From contig NC_013929.1 in assembly GCF_000091305.1 (NCBI RefSeq), positions 3,348,001-3,412,000 on the forward strand: a stretch of 64,000 nucleotides of DNA, read 5' to 3'. The translations under genes were made by a program, and so were the position numbers. The number at the start of each line of letters is the position of its first letter. Position 1 is the stretch's first letter. The stretch comes from Streptomyces scabiei 87.22 (GTDB taxonomy: Bacteria > Actinomycetota > Actinomycetes > Streptomycetales > Streptomycetaceae). This document shows, piece by piece, positions 35,187-43,068 of the stretch. The notes beneath the pieces were generated by a model. That model was not told where the DNA came from. It ran no database searches and saw nothing but the letters and a program-made list of their open reading frames with translations.

Positions 35187-35687
35187 TCAGCCCTCCACGC
35201 CGCGGTTCAACTGGTGCAGCAGCCGGGCCAGCTGGGCCACCTCGTCCCGGTCCCAGCCCGCGAGCTGCCGTACATAGGCGACCCGGCGGGCGTCCCGGAC
35301 GGCACGGAACCGGGCCCGGCCCTCCTCCGTGAGGTGGACGAGCCAGGCGCGGCCGTCGGCGGGGTCGGGTTCGCGGGCGATCAGGCCGAGGTGTTCCAGG
35401 GCGCGCAGTTGACGGGACATGGTCGCCTTGCCGACGCCGATGTAGGCGGCGAGTTCGGTGGCGCGCAGCCGGCCGGCCTCGTCCAGGCGGGCGAGGAGGC
35501 CGTAGGCGGCGGACTCCAGGTCGGGGTGGACGGCACGGGCCATCTCCCCGGACTTGGCACGGGCGCGCCGCAGCAGGACCGTCAACTCCCGCTCCAGCGC
35601 CAGGAACGCCTGGTCCATGGCGCCCGCCGGCACACCGGCCCCGACACTGCCGTCGCCGCCGTCACCGTTTCCGCCTTCGTCGTGCAC
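35187..35687 (-). CDS. MarR-family transcriptional regulator
   Basis: This is a 166-residue protein from GTG 35687, preceded by AGGAG at the right distance. An ATG 23 codons later is an alternative. The winged helix-turn-helix shows LRATELAAYIGVGKATMSRQLRALEHLGLIAREPDPADGRA, a classical MarR recognition helix and wing. The gene converges with the PP2C-like gene. Targets are unknown; no close divergent partner gene exists apart from the region before the lon terminator. Confidence 0.9.
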   Translation of the reverse strand: MHDEGGNGDGGDGSVGAGVPAGAMDQAFLALERELTVLLRRARAKSGEMARAVHPDLESAAYGLLARLDEAGRLRATELAAYIGVGKATMSRQLRALEHLGLIAREPDPADGRAWLVHLTEEGRARFRAVRDARRVAYVRQLAGWDRDEVAQLARLLHQLNRGVEG

Positions 35688-35788
35688 GTGGGTGCTCCTG
35701 ATTCCGATTCCGGGTACCTGCGAGGGCCGCCTCTGGGCAGCACCGGTCAGTATTTCGCAGGTAGGGAGTGGACACGGTCCAGGTCGCC

Positions 35789-35828
35789 TGCGGGTCCGGT
35801 GGGGGCTGGTCGCCCCACCGGACCCGCA
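35789..35828 (-). terminator. Perfect hairpin after lon, short form of the large inverted repeat
   Basis: TGCGGGTCCGGTGGGG (35789-35804) pairs fully with 35813-35828 around an 8-base loop. It lies just beyond the lon stop and probably terminates its transcript. The arms are the same sequence as the outer flanks of the long repeats at 25848 and 52212. Confidence 0.8.
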
Positions 35829-35849
35829 CCCGACCACGCACCCCACCCG

Positions 35850-38252
35850 TCACGCCGCCACCGGCACCTCCACCCCCGCCGGGGCGAGAGCCAGCTCCAG
35901 CACCTGCCGGACATCGGTGACGGCGTGGACGTCGAGCTTGTCGAGGACCTCGGCGGGCACGTCGTCGAGGTCGGCCTCGTTGCGCTTCGGGATGATGACG
36001 GTGGTGACTCCGGCCCGGTGCGCGGCGAGCAGCTTCTGCTTCACCCCGCCGATGGGCAGCACCCGTCCGGTCAGCGACACCTCCCCCGTCATCGCCACGT
36101 CCGTGCGGACCAGCCGCCCGGACAGCAGCGAGGCGAGGGCCGTCGTCATGGTGATGCCGGCGCTCGGGCCGTCCTTGGGGACCGCGCCCGCCGGGAAGTG
36201 GATGTGCACGCCCCGGTCCTTGAGGTCGGCGACCGGCAGCTCCAGTTCCGCGCCGTGCGAGCGCAGGAAGGAGAGCGCGATCTGCGCCGACTCCTTCATC
36301 ACGTCGCCCAGCTGGCCGGTGAGCGTCAGTCCCGCCGCGCCCGTCTCCGGGTCGGCGAGGGACGCCTCGACGTAGAGCACGTCACCGCCCGCTCCGGTGA
36401 CCGCGAGCCCGGTCGCGACACCCGGCACCGCCGTCCGCCGCTCCGCCGGGTCCTGGGCCGACTCGGGCACGTGGTGCGGACGCCCGATGAGTCCGCGCAG
36501 ATCCTCGTCGGTGACGGTGAACGGCAGCTCGCGCCGCCCCAGTTCGTGCTGGGCCGCGACCTTGCGCAGCAGCCGCGCCACGGACCGCTCCAGGTTGCGC
36601 ACGCCCGCCTCGCGCGTGTATTCGCCGGCGAGCCTGCGCAGCGCGCTCTCGTCGAGGACGACCTCGTCGGCGCCGAGCCCGGCCCGGTCCAGCTGACGGG
36701 GCAGCAGATGGTCCCGGGCGATGACGACCTTCTCGTCCTCCGTGTACCCGTCCAGCCGGACCAGCTCCATGCGGTCGAGCAGTGCCTCCGGGATCGCCTC
36801 CAGGACGTTGGCCGTGGCCAGGAAGACGACGTCGCTCAGGTCGAGCTCGACCTCCAGGTAGTGGTCCCGGAAGGTGTGGTTCTGCGCGGGGTCGAGGACT
36901 TCGAGCAGCGCGGCGGCCGGGTCGCCCCGGAAGTCGGAGCCGACCTTGTCGATCTCGTCGAGCAGGACGACGGGGTTCATGGAGCCCGCCTCCTTGATCG
37001 CCCGGACGATACGGCCGGGCAGCGCGCCGACGTACGTACGCCGGTGCCCTCGGATCTCCGCCTCGTCCCGTACGCCGCCGAGCGCGACGCGGACGAACTT
37101 GCGCCCCATCGCGTGGGCCACGGACTCGCCGAGGCTGGTCTTGCCGACGCCGGGCGGCCCGACGAGCGCGAGCACGGCACCGCCGCGCCGCCCGCCGACG
37201 ACACCCAGCCCCCGGTCCGCGCGGCGCTTGCGCACCGCGAGGTACTCGGTGATGCGCTCCTTCACGTCCTGCAGCCCGGCGTGCTCGGCGTCGAGCACCC
37301 GCTGGGCGCCCCGGATGTCGTACGCGTCCTCGGTCCGCTCGTTCCAGGGGAGTTCGAGCACGGTGTCGAGCCAGGTCCGGATCCAGCCGCCCTCGGGGGA
37401 CTGGTCGCTGGAGCGCTCCAGCTTGTCGACCTCCTTGAGCGCGGCCTCCCGAACGGTCTCCGGCAGGTCGGCGGCCTCCACGCGGGCGCGGTAGTCGTCG
37501 GACTCCTCGCCGTCCTGTTCGCCGTTGAGTTCCCGCAGTTCCTTGCGTACGGCTTCGAGCTGGCGCCGCAGCAGGAACTCGCGCTGCTGCTTCTCGACCC
37601 CCTCCTGGACGTCCTTGGCGATGGTCTCGGCGACGTCCTGCTCGGCGAGGTGGTCCCGCAGCTGCTGGGTGGCGAGCTTCAGCCGGGCGACGGGGTCGCC
37701 GGTCTCCAGGAGCTGGATCTTCTGCTCGGTGGTGAGGAACGGCGAGTATCCGGAGTTGTCGGCGAGGGCGGACACGTCGTCGATCGCCTGCACCCGGTCC
37801 ACGACCTGCCAGGCGCCGCGCTTGCGCAGCCAGCTGGTGGCAAGTGCCTTGTACTCCTTGGCGAGTTCGGCGACGTGGCCGGGCAGCGGCTCCGGCACGC
37901 TCTCGTCGACGCTCGTCCCCTCGACCCACAGGGCGGCACCGGGCCCGGTGGTCCCGGCGCCGATCCGCACCCGGCGCACCGCGCGGATGAGCGCGCCGGG
38001 GTCGCCGTCGGCCAGCCGTCCGACCTGCTCGACGGTCCCGAGCACACCGGTGCCCGCGTAGGCGCCGTCGATCCGCGGCACCAGCAGCACCTTCGGCTTC
38101 CCGGGCTCGGCCCGCGCCGCCGCCTGCGCGGCCTCCACCGCGGCCCGTACATCCGTGTCATTGAGGTCCAGCGGCACCACCATTCCCGGCAGCACGACCT
38201 CCCCGTCGAGCGGCAACACGGGCAGGGTGAGCGGTGCGGACGTCGAAGCCAT
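35850..38252 (-). CDS. lon: ATP-dependent protease Lon
   Basis: ATG 38252 after GAGGGAGAG gives an 800-residue Lon (LonA type). The N-terminal substrate-binding domain begins TLPVLPLDGEVVLPGMVVPL. The AAA+ module has GPPGVGKTSLG and PVVLLDEIDK. The protease domain has PKDGPSAGITM with catalytic Ser near residue 697, and a Lys about 43 residues later in GVKQKLLAAHRAG context. Lon degrades misfolded and regulatory proteins. An HspR-type HAIR inverted repeat lies directly upstream, so heat-shock control is likely; HspR control of lon is established in Streptomyces lividans. Confidence 0.96.
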   Translation of the reverse strand: MASTSAPLTLPVLPLDGEVVLPGMVVPLDLNDTDVRAAVEAAQAAARAEPGKPKVLLVPRIDGAYAGTGVLGTVEQVGRLADGDPGALIRAVRRVRIGAGTTGPGAALWVEGTSVDESVPEPLPGHVAELAKEYKALATSWLRKRGAWQVVDRVQAIDDVSALADNSGYSPFLTTEQKIQLLETGDPVARLKLATQQLRDHLAEQDVAETIAKDVQEGVEKQQREFLLRRQLEAVRKELRELNGEQDGEESDDYRARVEAADLPETVREAALKEVDKLERSSDQSPEGGWIRTWLDTVLELPWNERTEDAYDIRGAQRVLDAEHAGLQDVKERITEYLAVRKRRADRGLGVVGGRRGGAVLALVGPPGVGKTSLGESVAHAMGRKFVRVALGGVRDEAEIRGHRRTYVGALPGRIVRAIKEAGSMNPVVLLDEIDKVGSDFRGDPAAALLEVLDPAQNHTFRDHYLEVELDLSDVVFLATANVLEAIPEALLDRMELVRLDGYTEDEKVVIARDHLLPRQLDRAGLGADEVVLDESALRRLAGEYTREAGVRNLERSVARLLRKVAAQHELGRRELPFTVTDEDLRGLIGRPHHVPESAQDPAERRTAVPGVATGLAVTGAGGDVLYVEASLADPETGAAGLTLTGQLGDVMKESAQIALSFLRSHGAELELPVADLKDRGVHIHFPAGAVPKDGPSAGITMTTALASLLSGRLVRTDVAMTGEVSLTGRVLPIGGVKQKLLAAHRAGVTTVIIPKRNEADLDDVPAEVLDKLDVHAVTDVRQVLELALAPAGVEVPVAA

Positions 38253-38273
38253 GATCTCTCCCTCGGCAGTCAA

Positions 38274-38294
38274 GTTGAGCTATGCCGACTCAAT
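38274..38294 (-). promoter_or_regulatory. HAIR-type operator (HspR site) upstream of lon
   Basis: GTTGAGC-N7-ACTCAAT matches the HAIR consensus CTTGAGT-N7-ACTCAAG at 12 of 14 positions. The conserved TTGAG and CTCAA half-sites sit 21 bp upstream of the lon start codon. HspR binds such sites and represses dnaK, clpB and lon in Streptomyces. Confidence 0.85.
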
Positions 38295-38857
38295 GCACAT
38301 GAGCCGAGGAATGTTCCCCGAGGGAGGCGACGTTCGCTGTGGGCGATCAGCGGGCGGGGAAGAAGTGGAACGGCGGGCGGAGTCCGGGTCGGGACCGGAG
38401 CACGGAGGGGCCCGGTGGACGGGCGTCCGGGCGGGCCCGCGGCAGGTGGCGTCGGCGCCGGAGCGACGGACTGTCGTGCGGCCGCCCTCGCGACCGTTCG
38501 CCCCGCAGGCCCGGCAGCCGTTCGCCCCGCAGGCCCGGCATCCGTTCGCCACGCGGACCCGGCATCCGGGACCCCGGCCGTCCCCGGTCGTCGGGCGGGC
38601 GTACCGGCCGGGTCGACGGGGCCGTCGCCGGCCTGGGGCCTTCCCACGAGCCGGAGTCGGCCGACAGCCAGGCACGGGCCGGACTTGACGGATGCCCACG
38701 CGCCCCGGGGCGGCAGGCCCTCGTACGGCCCCGGAGCGACGGTGCGTCAGGCGAACCCGGAGCCCAGGGCGTCAGCGCGAACCAGGAGTCATGGGCGTCA
38801 GTCCGGGCCCGGGCGACGGCCGGCCCGAAACCCACGTCAGCCCGAGGCCGTGGGACG
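38295..38857. other. Intergenic region with 24-bp repeats
   Basis: This is a 560-bp GC-rich region between lon and the rhomboid-like gene. Long open frames occur on both strands but encode Arg/Pro/Gly-rich sequence without recognisable domains. The only clear structure is a three-copy 24-bp tandem repeat at 38494-38565. I see no supported gene. Confidence 0.5.
38494..38565 (+). repeat. 24-bp tandem repeat, three copies
   Basis: Units begin CCGTTCGCCCCGCAGGCCCG at 38494 and 38518. The third at 38542 has two or three substitutions. It is located between lon and the rhomboid-like gene. Confidence 0.9.
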
Positions 38858-39736
38858 TCACGCGCCCGGGCCGGTGGCCGTCCCGGCGGTCCGCGCCCGC
38901 CTCGTGCCCGTCTCCGCACTGCCCCGGCGGTCCCGGTCCGTCCGTCGCCAGTGGCGTACGAGCGGCCAGGTCGCCACGCCGATCGCCAGGGACAGCAGGT
39001 GACCCCAGTTCGTCATCGGGTCCGTGTAGGCGATCAGGTCGTCCAGCAGCATGCCGGCGAACAGCAGCAGGACGGGCCAGCGCAGCCACGGCGCCAGCAG
39101 CCCCGCCAACGCGCCCACACACGCCGCCACCCCGAAGCTGATGCCGTAGTCGAGGCGGTGGAGGGAGCTGCCGGGAAGGTGGCCCGCCACGACGGCGAAC
39201 CCCACCGGGACCTCCGTGGCCAGGGTGGCGAGGACGTGGCCCAGCAGGAAGACCACGGCCGTGCGCCGGCCGCCGATCCGGCGCTCCAGCGCGGTCAGTA
39301 CGAGCAGGAAGGCGAGGGCGTACGAGGACGCGACCCCGCCCGCGACCCACAGCGCGCTCGCGGGCAGCACGAGCGCCGGGGTCAGGACCAGGTGGGCCAC
39401 GTCCGTACTGGAACCCTGGTGGAGTGCGTGCACCACGGCGGGATCGGCGTACTCGGCCACGGCCGAGGTGGCCACCAGGACGCACGCGTAGAAGAAGGTG
39501 AAGGGCGTGCCGACGGGGGTGGGGAGCAGGCGCCAGGGCCGTGGGAGCCGCGAGCGCGCGCCCGGGGCGATCACGGGTCCCGCGCGGCCCGCGCGCTCCC
39601 GTTCCCCGTCCGGCACCCGCGCCGACACCGCGCCCGGCTGCCGCGGAATGCCGTCGAGGACGGGCCCGCCCACCGACGGCCGCACCCCGGCCCCGGCCGC
39701 CGCCCGCGCCCCGGTCTCCAGGTTCTCCGCATCCAA
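38858..39736 (-). CDS. Rhomboid-like multi-spanning membrane protein
   Basis: The TTG start at 39736 (LDAENLETG) is preferred because AAGGAG lies about 9 bp upstream. It gives 292 residues; the frame extends to 39952. After about 70 residues of disordered N-terminus there are six hydrophobic segments. The arrangement and the HRLDYGISFGVAACVGALAG block resemble rhomboid-like proteins of actinobacteria. A canonical rhomboid GxSG/H catalytic pair is not clear: the Gly-Ile-Ser near DYGISFG and His in MTNWGHLLSLAIG could be the remnants. Proteolytic activity is therefore uncertain. Confidence 0.72.
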   Translation of the reverse strand: MDAENLETGARAAAGAGVRPSVGGPVLDGIPRQPGAVSARVPDGERERAGRAGPVIAPGARSRLPRPWRLLPTPVGTPFTFFYACVLVATSAVAEYADPAVVHALHQGSSTDVAHLVLTPALVLPASALWVAGGVASSYALAFLLVLTALERRIGGRRTAVVFLLGHVLATLATEVPVGFAVVAGHLPGSSLHRLDYGISFGVAACVGALAGLLAPWLRWPVLLLFAGMLLDDLIAYTDPMTNWGHLLSLAIGVATWPLVRHWRRTDRDRRGSAETGTRRARTAGTATGPGA

Positions 39737-39923
39737 CGTGAGGCGCTCCTTCCGTTTCACCCCACCCTCGACGCTCCGATACGCCCCTGTCTGTGACCTC
39801 CGCCACCCTCGCCCGGATTCACAGGGACTCGACAGCGGCGACGCCCTGCGGCAGCCCCCAAGTGCCCGCTGCCGCCGCCGAAAACCGTCGGCCCCCGCGC
39901 GGCCCACGGGTAAGGATGGACGC

Positions 39924-40598
39924 ATGCCCATCACCGACGAACCCGAAGTCATCGACCGGCGCGAGGGCCCCTACGGGGAGGTCGTGCTCCGCAGGCACGG
40001 GGAGCTGCTGCAGATCATCGCCAACGGCTGTTTCCTGATGGACACCTCGGACGGCCGCTCGGAGCGGCTGCTGGTCGACGCCGCCCTCGACGCGCTGGAC
40101 GGCCGCTCCCGGCCGAGTGTGCTGATCGGCGGCCTGGGCGTCGGCTTCTCGCTCGCACACGCGGCCGCGGACCCCCGCTGGGGGACGATCACGGTCGTCG
40201 AACGCGAACCCTCCGTGATCGAGTGGCACCGGGCGGGCCCATTGTCCGAGGTGTCCGCGCGGGCGCTGCGGGACGCGCGCACGACCATCGTGGAAGCCGA
40301 TCTCGTGGCGTACGTCAATGAGACATCCGACACGTTCGACGCGCTCTGTCTGGACATCGACAACGGGCCCGACTGGACCGTCTCGGAGAGCAACGAAAAC
40401 CTGTATTCACCTGCTGGATTGGCAAGCTGCGCAAGGGTGTTGAGGCCGGGCGGGGTACTGGCCGTGTGGTCGGCGCAGCCTTCTCCGGAATTCGAGGAAA
40501 CCTTGCGGAATGCCGGGTTCCAGCAGGTGCGTACCGAAGAGATCGAGGTTGCCCGGGGAGTTCCGGACGTGGTGCACCTCGCGGTCCGACCTGGATAG
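39924..40598 (+). CDS. Spermidine-synthase-like methyltransferase-fold protein
   Basis: This is a 224-residue protein from ATG 39924. The Rossmann SAM/decarboxy-SAM-binding motif is VLIGGLGVGFSLAHA, followed by ITVVEREPSVIEWH and FDALCLDIDNGPDW, which resembles polyamine aminopropyltransferases. The N-terminal tetramerisation domain of true spermidine synthases is absent or very short. In actinobacteria such short proteins are annotated as spermidine synthase without demonstrated activity. It is followed by the two-component genes on the same strand after a 131-bp gap. Confidence 0.83.
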   Translation: MPITDEPEVIDRREGPYGEVVLRRHGELLQIIANGCFLMDTSDGRSERLLVDAALDALDGRSRPSVLIGGLGVGFSLAHAAADPRWGTITVVEREPSVIEWHRAGPLSEVSARALRDARTTIVEADLVAYVNETSDTFDALCLDIDNGPDWTVSESNENLYSPAGLASCARVLRPGGVLAVWSAQPSPEFEETLRNAGFQQVRTEEIEVARGVPDVVHLAVRPG

Positions 40599-40729
40599 CC
40601 GCGGTGCGGTGACTGCCCGTACCCTGCTTGCCTGACGCCGATCATTCAAGCGTCAATCGCAGTCATGCGCAGCCATGCGTAGTCAAGGGATCACCCCACG
40701 GATTCCGGAAAGCAACACAGGGGCGGGCG

Positions 40730-41467
40730 ATGGAGCAGACACACACCACCCACAGCGGCACCACGGCGACCCCGGGCGCACAGCGCCGGGTGCTCGTGGT
40801 CGAGGACGACCCGACGATCGTCGACGCCATCGCGGCCCGCCTGCGCGCCGAGGGTTTCGTCGTGCAGACCGCGACCGACGGGCCCGCCGCGGTCGACACC
40901 GCGGAGGCGTGGCAGCCCGACCTGCTGATCCTCGACATCATGCTGCCCGGCTTCGACGGCCTGGAGGTGTGCAGGCGCGTCCAGGCCCAGCGGCCCGTCC
41001 CCGTGCTGATGCTCACCGCCCGGGACGACGAGACGGACATGCTGGTCGGGCTCGGCGTCGGCGCCGACGACTACATGACCAAGCCGTTCTCCATGCGGGA
41101 ACTGGCCGCCCGCGTGCACGTCCTGCTGCGCCGGGTGGAGCGGGCCGCGCTGGCCGCCACCACGCCGCGCTCGGGCATCCTGCGCCTCGGCGAGCTGGAG
41201 ATCGACCACGCGCAGCGCCGAGTCCGGGTGCGCAGCGAGGACGTGCACCTCACGCCCACCGAGTTCGACCTCCTCGTGTGTCTCGCGAACACCCCGCGTG
41301 CCGTACTCTCGCGCGAACAGTTGCTCGCCGAGGTGTGGGACTGGGCGGACGCGTCCGGGACGCGGACCGTGGACAGCCACATCAAGGCGCTGCGACGGAA
41401 GATCGGCGCGGAGCGGATCCGCACGGTGCACGGCGTGGGGTACGCCCTGGAGACCCCGACTCCCTGA
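40730..41467 (+). CDS. OmpR-family response regulator
   Basis: This is a 245-residue protein. The receiver domain has VVEDDPTI, phospho-acceptor Asp in LLILDIMLPGFDG, and KPF. The C-terminal winged helix is typical OmpR/PhoB type (VHLTPTEFDLLVCLANTP, RTVDSHIKALRRKIG, VHGVGYALE). The cognate kinase follows 66 bp downstream. The pair lies directly upstream of kgd/sucA, a position I recall as conserved in Streptomyces, but no regulatory link to the TCA enzyme follows from sequence alone. The longer frame upstream is not supported. Confidence 0.95.
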   Translation: MEQTHTTHSGTTATPGAQRRVLVVEDDPTIVDAIAARLRAEGFVVQTATDGPAAVDTAEAWQPDLLILDIMLPGFDGLEVCRRVQAQRPVPVLMLTARDDETDMLVGLGVGADDYMTKPFSMRELAARVHVLLRRVERAALAATTPRSGILRLGELEIDHAQRRVRVRSEDVHLTPTEFDLLVCLANTPRAVLSREQLLAEVWDWADASGTRTVDSHIKALRRKIGAERIRTVHGVGYALETPTP

Positions 41468-41533
41468 TCCCGTGCCGGCGCACCGCGTGCGCGGGCATAC
41501 CCAGGCACACAGGGACAGAGGGCTGGTGGCGTC

Positions 41534-42634
41534 ATGAGCGGAGTCGGTGACCCGGGGTCGCGCAAGGGCGCGGGACCGCTGAGCGGTCTGCGTCCCTTCT
41601 CGATCAAGACGAAGCTCGGCGCGCTCGTCGTCATCTCGGTCCTGATCACGACCGGTCTGTCGATGATCGCCGTGCACACCAAGACGGAGCTGCGCTTCAT
41701 CACGGTGTTCTCGATGATCGCCACACTTCTGATCACGCAGTTCGTCGCGCATTCGCTCACCGCCCCCCTGGACGAGATGAACGCGGTCGCCCGGTCCATC
41801 TCCCGCGGCGACTACACCCGCCGGGTCAGCGAGAACCGCCGGGACGAGCTGGGCGACCTCGCCCACACGATCAATCTCATGGCCGACGAGCTGGAGGCGC
41901 AGGACCGTCAGCGCAAGGAGCTGGTGGCGAACGTCTCCCACGAGCTGCGCACCCCCATCGCGGGCCTCCGGGCGGTCCTGGAGAACATCGTGGACGGGGT
42001 CACCCAGGCCGACCCCGAGACGATGCGGACGGCCCTGAAGCAGACCGAACGCCTGGGGCGGCTGGTGGAGACGCTGCTCGACCTCTCGCGCCTGGACAAC
42101 GGCGTGGTCCCGCTGCGCCGCCGCCGCTTCGAGGTCTGGCCGTACCTCTCGGGCGTCCTCAAGGAGGCCCAGATGGTCTCCTCGGCCCGCGGGGGGATCA
42201 CCTCCGGCTCCGGCAACCACACCCGCACGGACGTCCATCTGCACCTGGACGTCCATCCGCCGGAGCTGACCGCGAACGCCGACCCGGAGCGGATCCACCA
42301 GGTCGTCGCCAACCTCATCGACAACGCGGTGAAGCACAGCCCGGCGCACGGCCGCGTCACAGTGAAGGCCCGCCGCGGTCCCACCACCGACTCCCTGGAC
42401 CTCGAAGTCCTCGACGAGGGCCCCGGCATCCCCGAATCCGAGTGGCACCGCGTCTTCGAGCGTTTCAACCGCGGCGCCGTCAGCTCCCCGCACGGCCCCG
42501 GCAGCGACGGCGGCACCGGACTGGGTCTCGCCATCGCCCGCTGGGCCGTGGACCTGCACGGCGGCCGTATCGGCGTGGCCGAGTCCCCGAAGGGCTGCCG
42601 TATCCGGGTGCTCCTGCCGGGAGGAAACGGATGA
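41534..42634 (+). CDS. Sensor histidine kinase
   Basis: This is a 366-residue kinase. Two hydrophobic segments (about 29-47 and 55-74) are separated by only 8 residues, so almost no extracellular domain exists and sensing is probably within or near the membrane. HAMP-like sequence (RSISRGDYTRRVSENRRDELG) leads to the H box VANVSHELRTPIAGL (His near 139). N box is VANLIDNAVKHSP; G boxes are DEGPGIP and GGTGLGLAIARW. It forms a pair with the preceding OmpR-type regulator. Confidence 0.94.
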   Translation: MSGVGDPGSRKGAGPLSGLRPFSIKTKLGALVVISVLITTGLSMIAVHTKTELRFITVFSMIATLLITQFVAHSLTAPLDEMNAVARSISRGDYTRRVSENRRDELGDLAHTINLMADELEAQDRQRKELVANVSHELRTPIAGLRAVLENIVDGVTQADPETMRTALKQTERLGRLVETLLDLSRLDNGVVPLRRRRFEVWPYLSGVLKEAQMVSSARGGITSGSGNHTRTDVHLHLDVHPPELTANADPERIHQVVANLIDNAVKHSPAHGRVTVKARRGPTTDSLDLEVLDEGPGIPESEWHRVFERFNRGAVSSPHGPGSDGGTGLGLAIARWAVDLHGGRIGVAESPKGCRIRVLLPGGNG

Positions 42635-43068
42635 GCGGGGCAGGGGTGGCGGAGGGCGAAAAATCCGCTGATACCCACATCACGCATGGCTGAATCCCCT
42701 CACCATTGCCGAATATCGCTCATCCTCCCGGTGCTTACATCTCCCCCAAGTTGACGTAAAGTTCGAAGCGGAGCGACAAGATCCACGGCGGTTCCGCGCA
42801 GCCGGACACGTGTGATCAGGTGCGTTCAGACCGAGGGCCGCGTGCACATATCCGCAGGCCCCGCCCGACGCATGCCCGGCGTGCACCCTCCAGCCCGATT
42901 CCGGACCGGAACCACGCTTGTTTCCCGCCATTTCCACCCCCGAAACACGCTTTCCGATGTGACTTACGCGACGAAGAGCGGACTCGGCCTGACCTTCACG
43001 GCCACGGGGGCGTAGCCTTGATTCCCGCTGTCCATCACCTTGTGAAGCGGAAGAGGGCGGTTGCCGCC
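42635..43068. other. Leader/promoter region of kgd
   Basis: This is a 434-bp region without a supported gene. It is less GC-rich in its first 120 bases (CACATCACGCATGGCTGAAT, TCATCCTCCCGGTGC) and probably contains the kgd promoter and a long 5' leader. I see no clear palindromic operator or riboswitch. Confidence 0.4.

Noticed and set aside
35034..39002. Open frame of about 1320 codons antisense to lon
   Set aside because: It spans lon and the intergenic repeat region with low-complexity translation; lon on the other strand is certain.
40691..42559. Minus-strand frame of 622 codons behind the two-component genes
   Set aside because: No domain content; it is antisense to clear response regulator and kinase genes.
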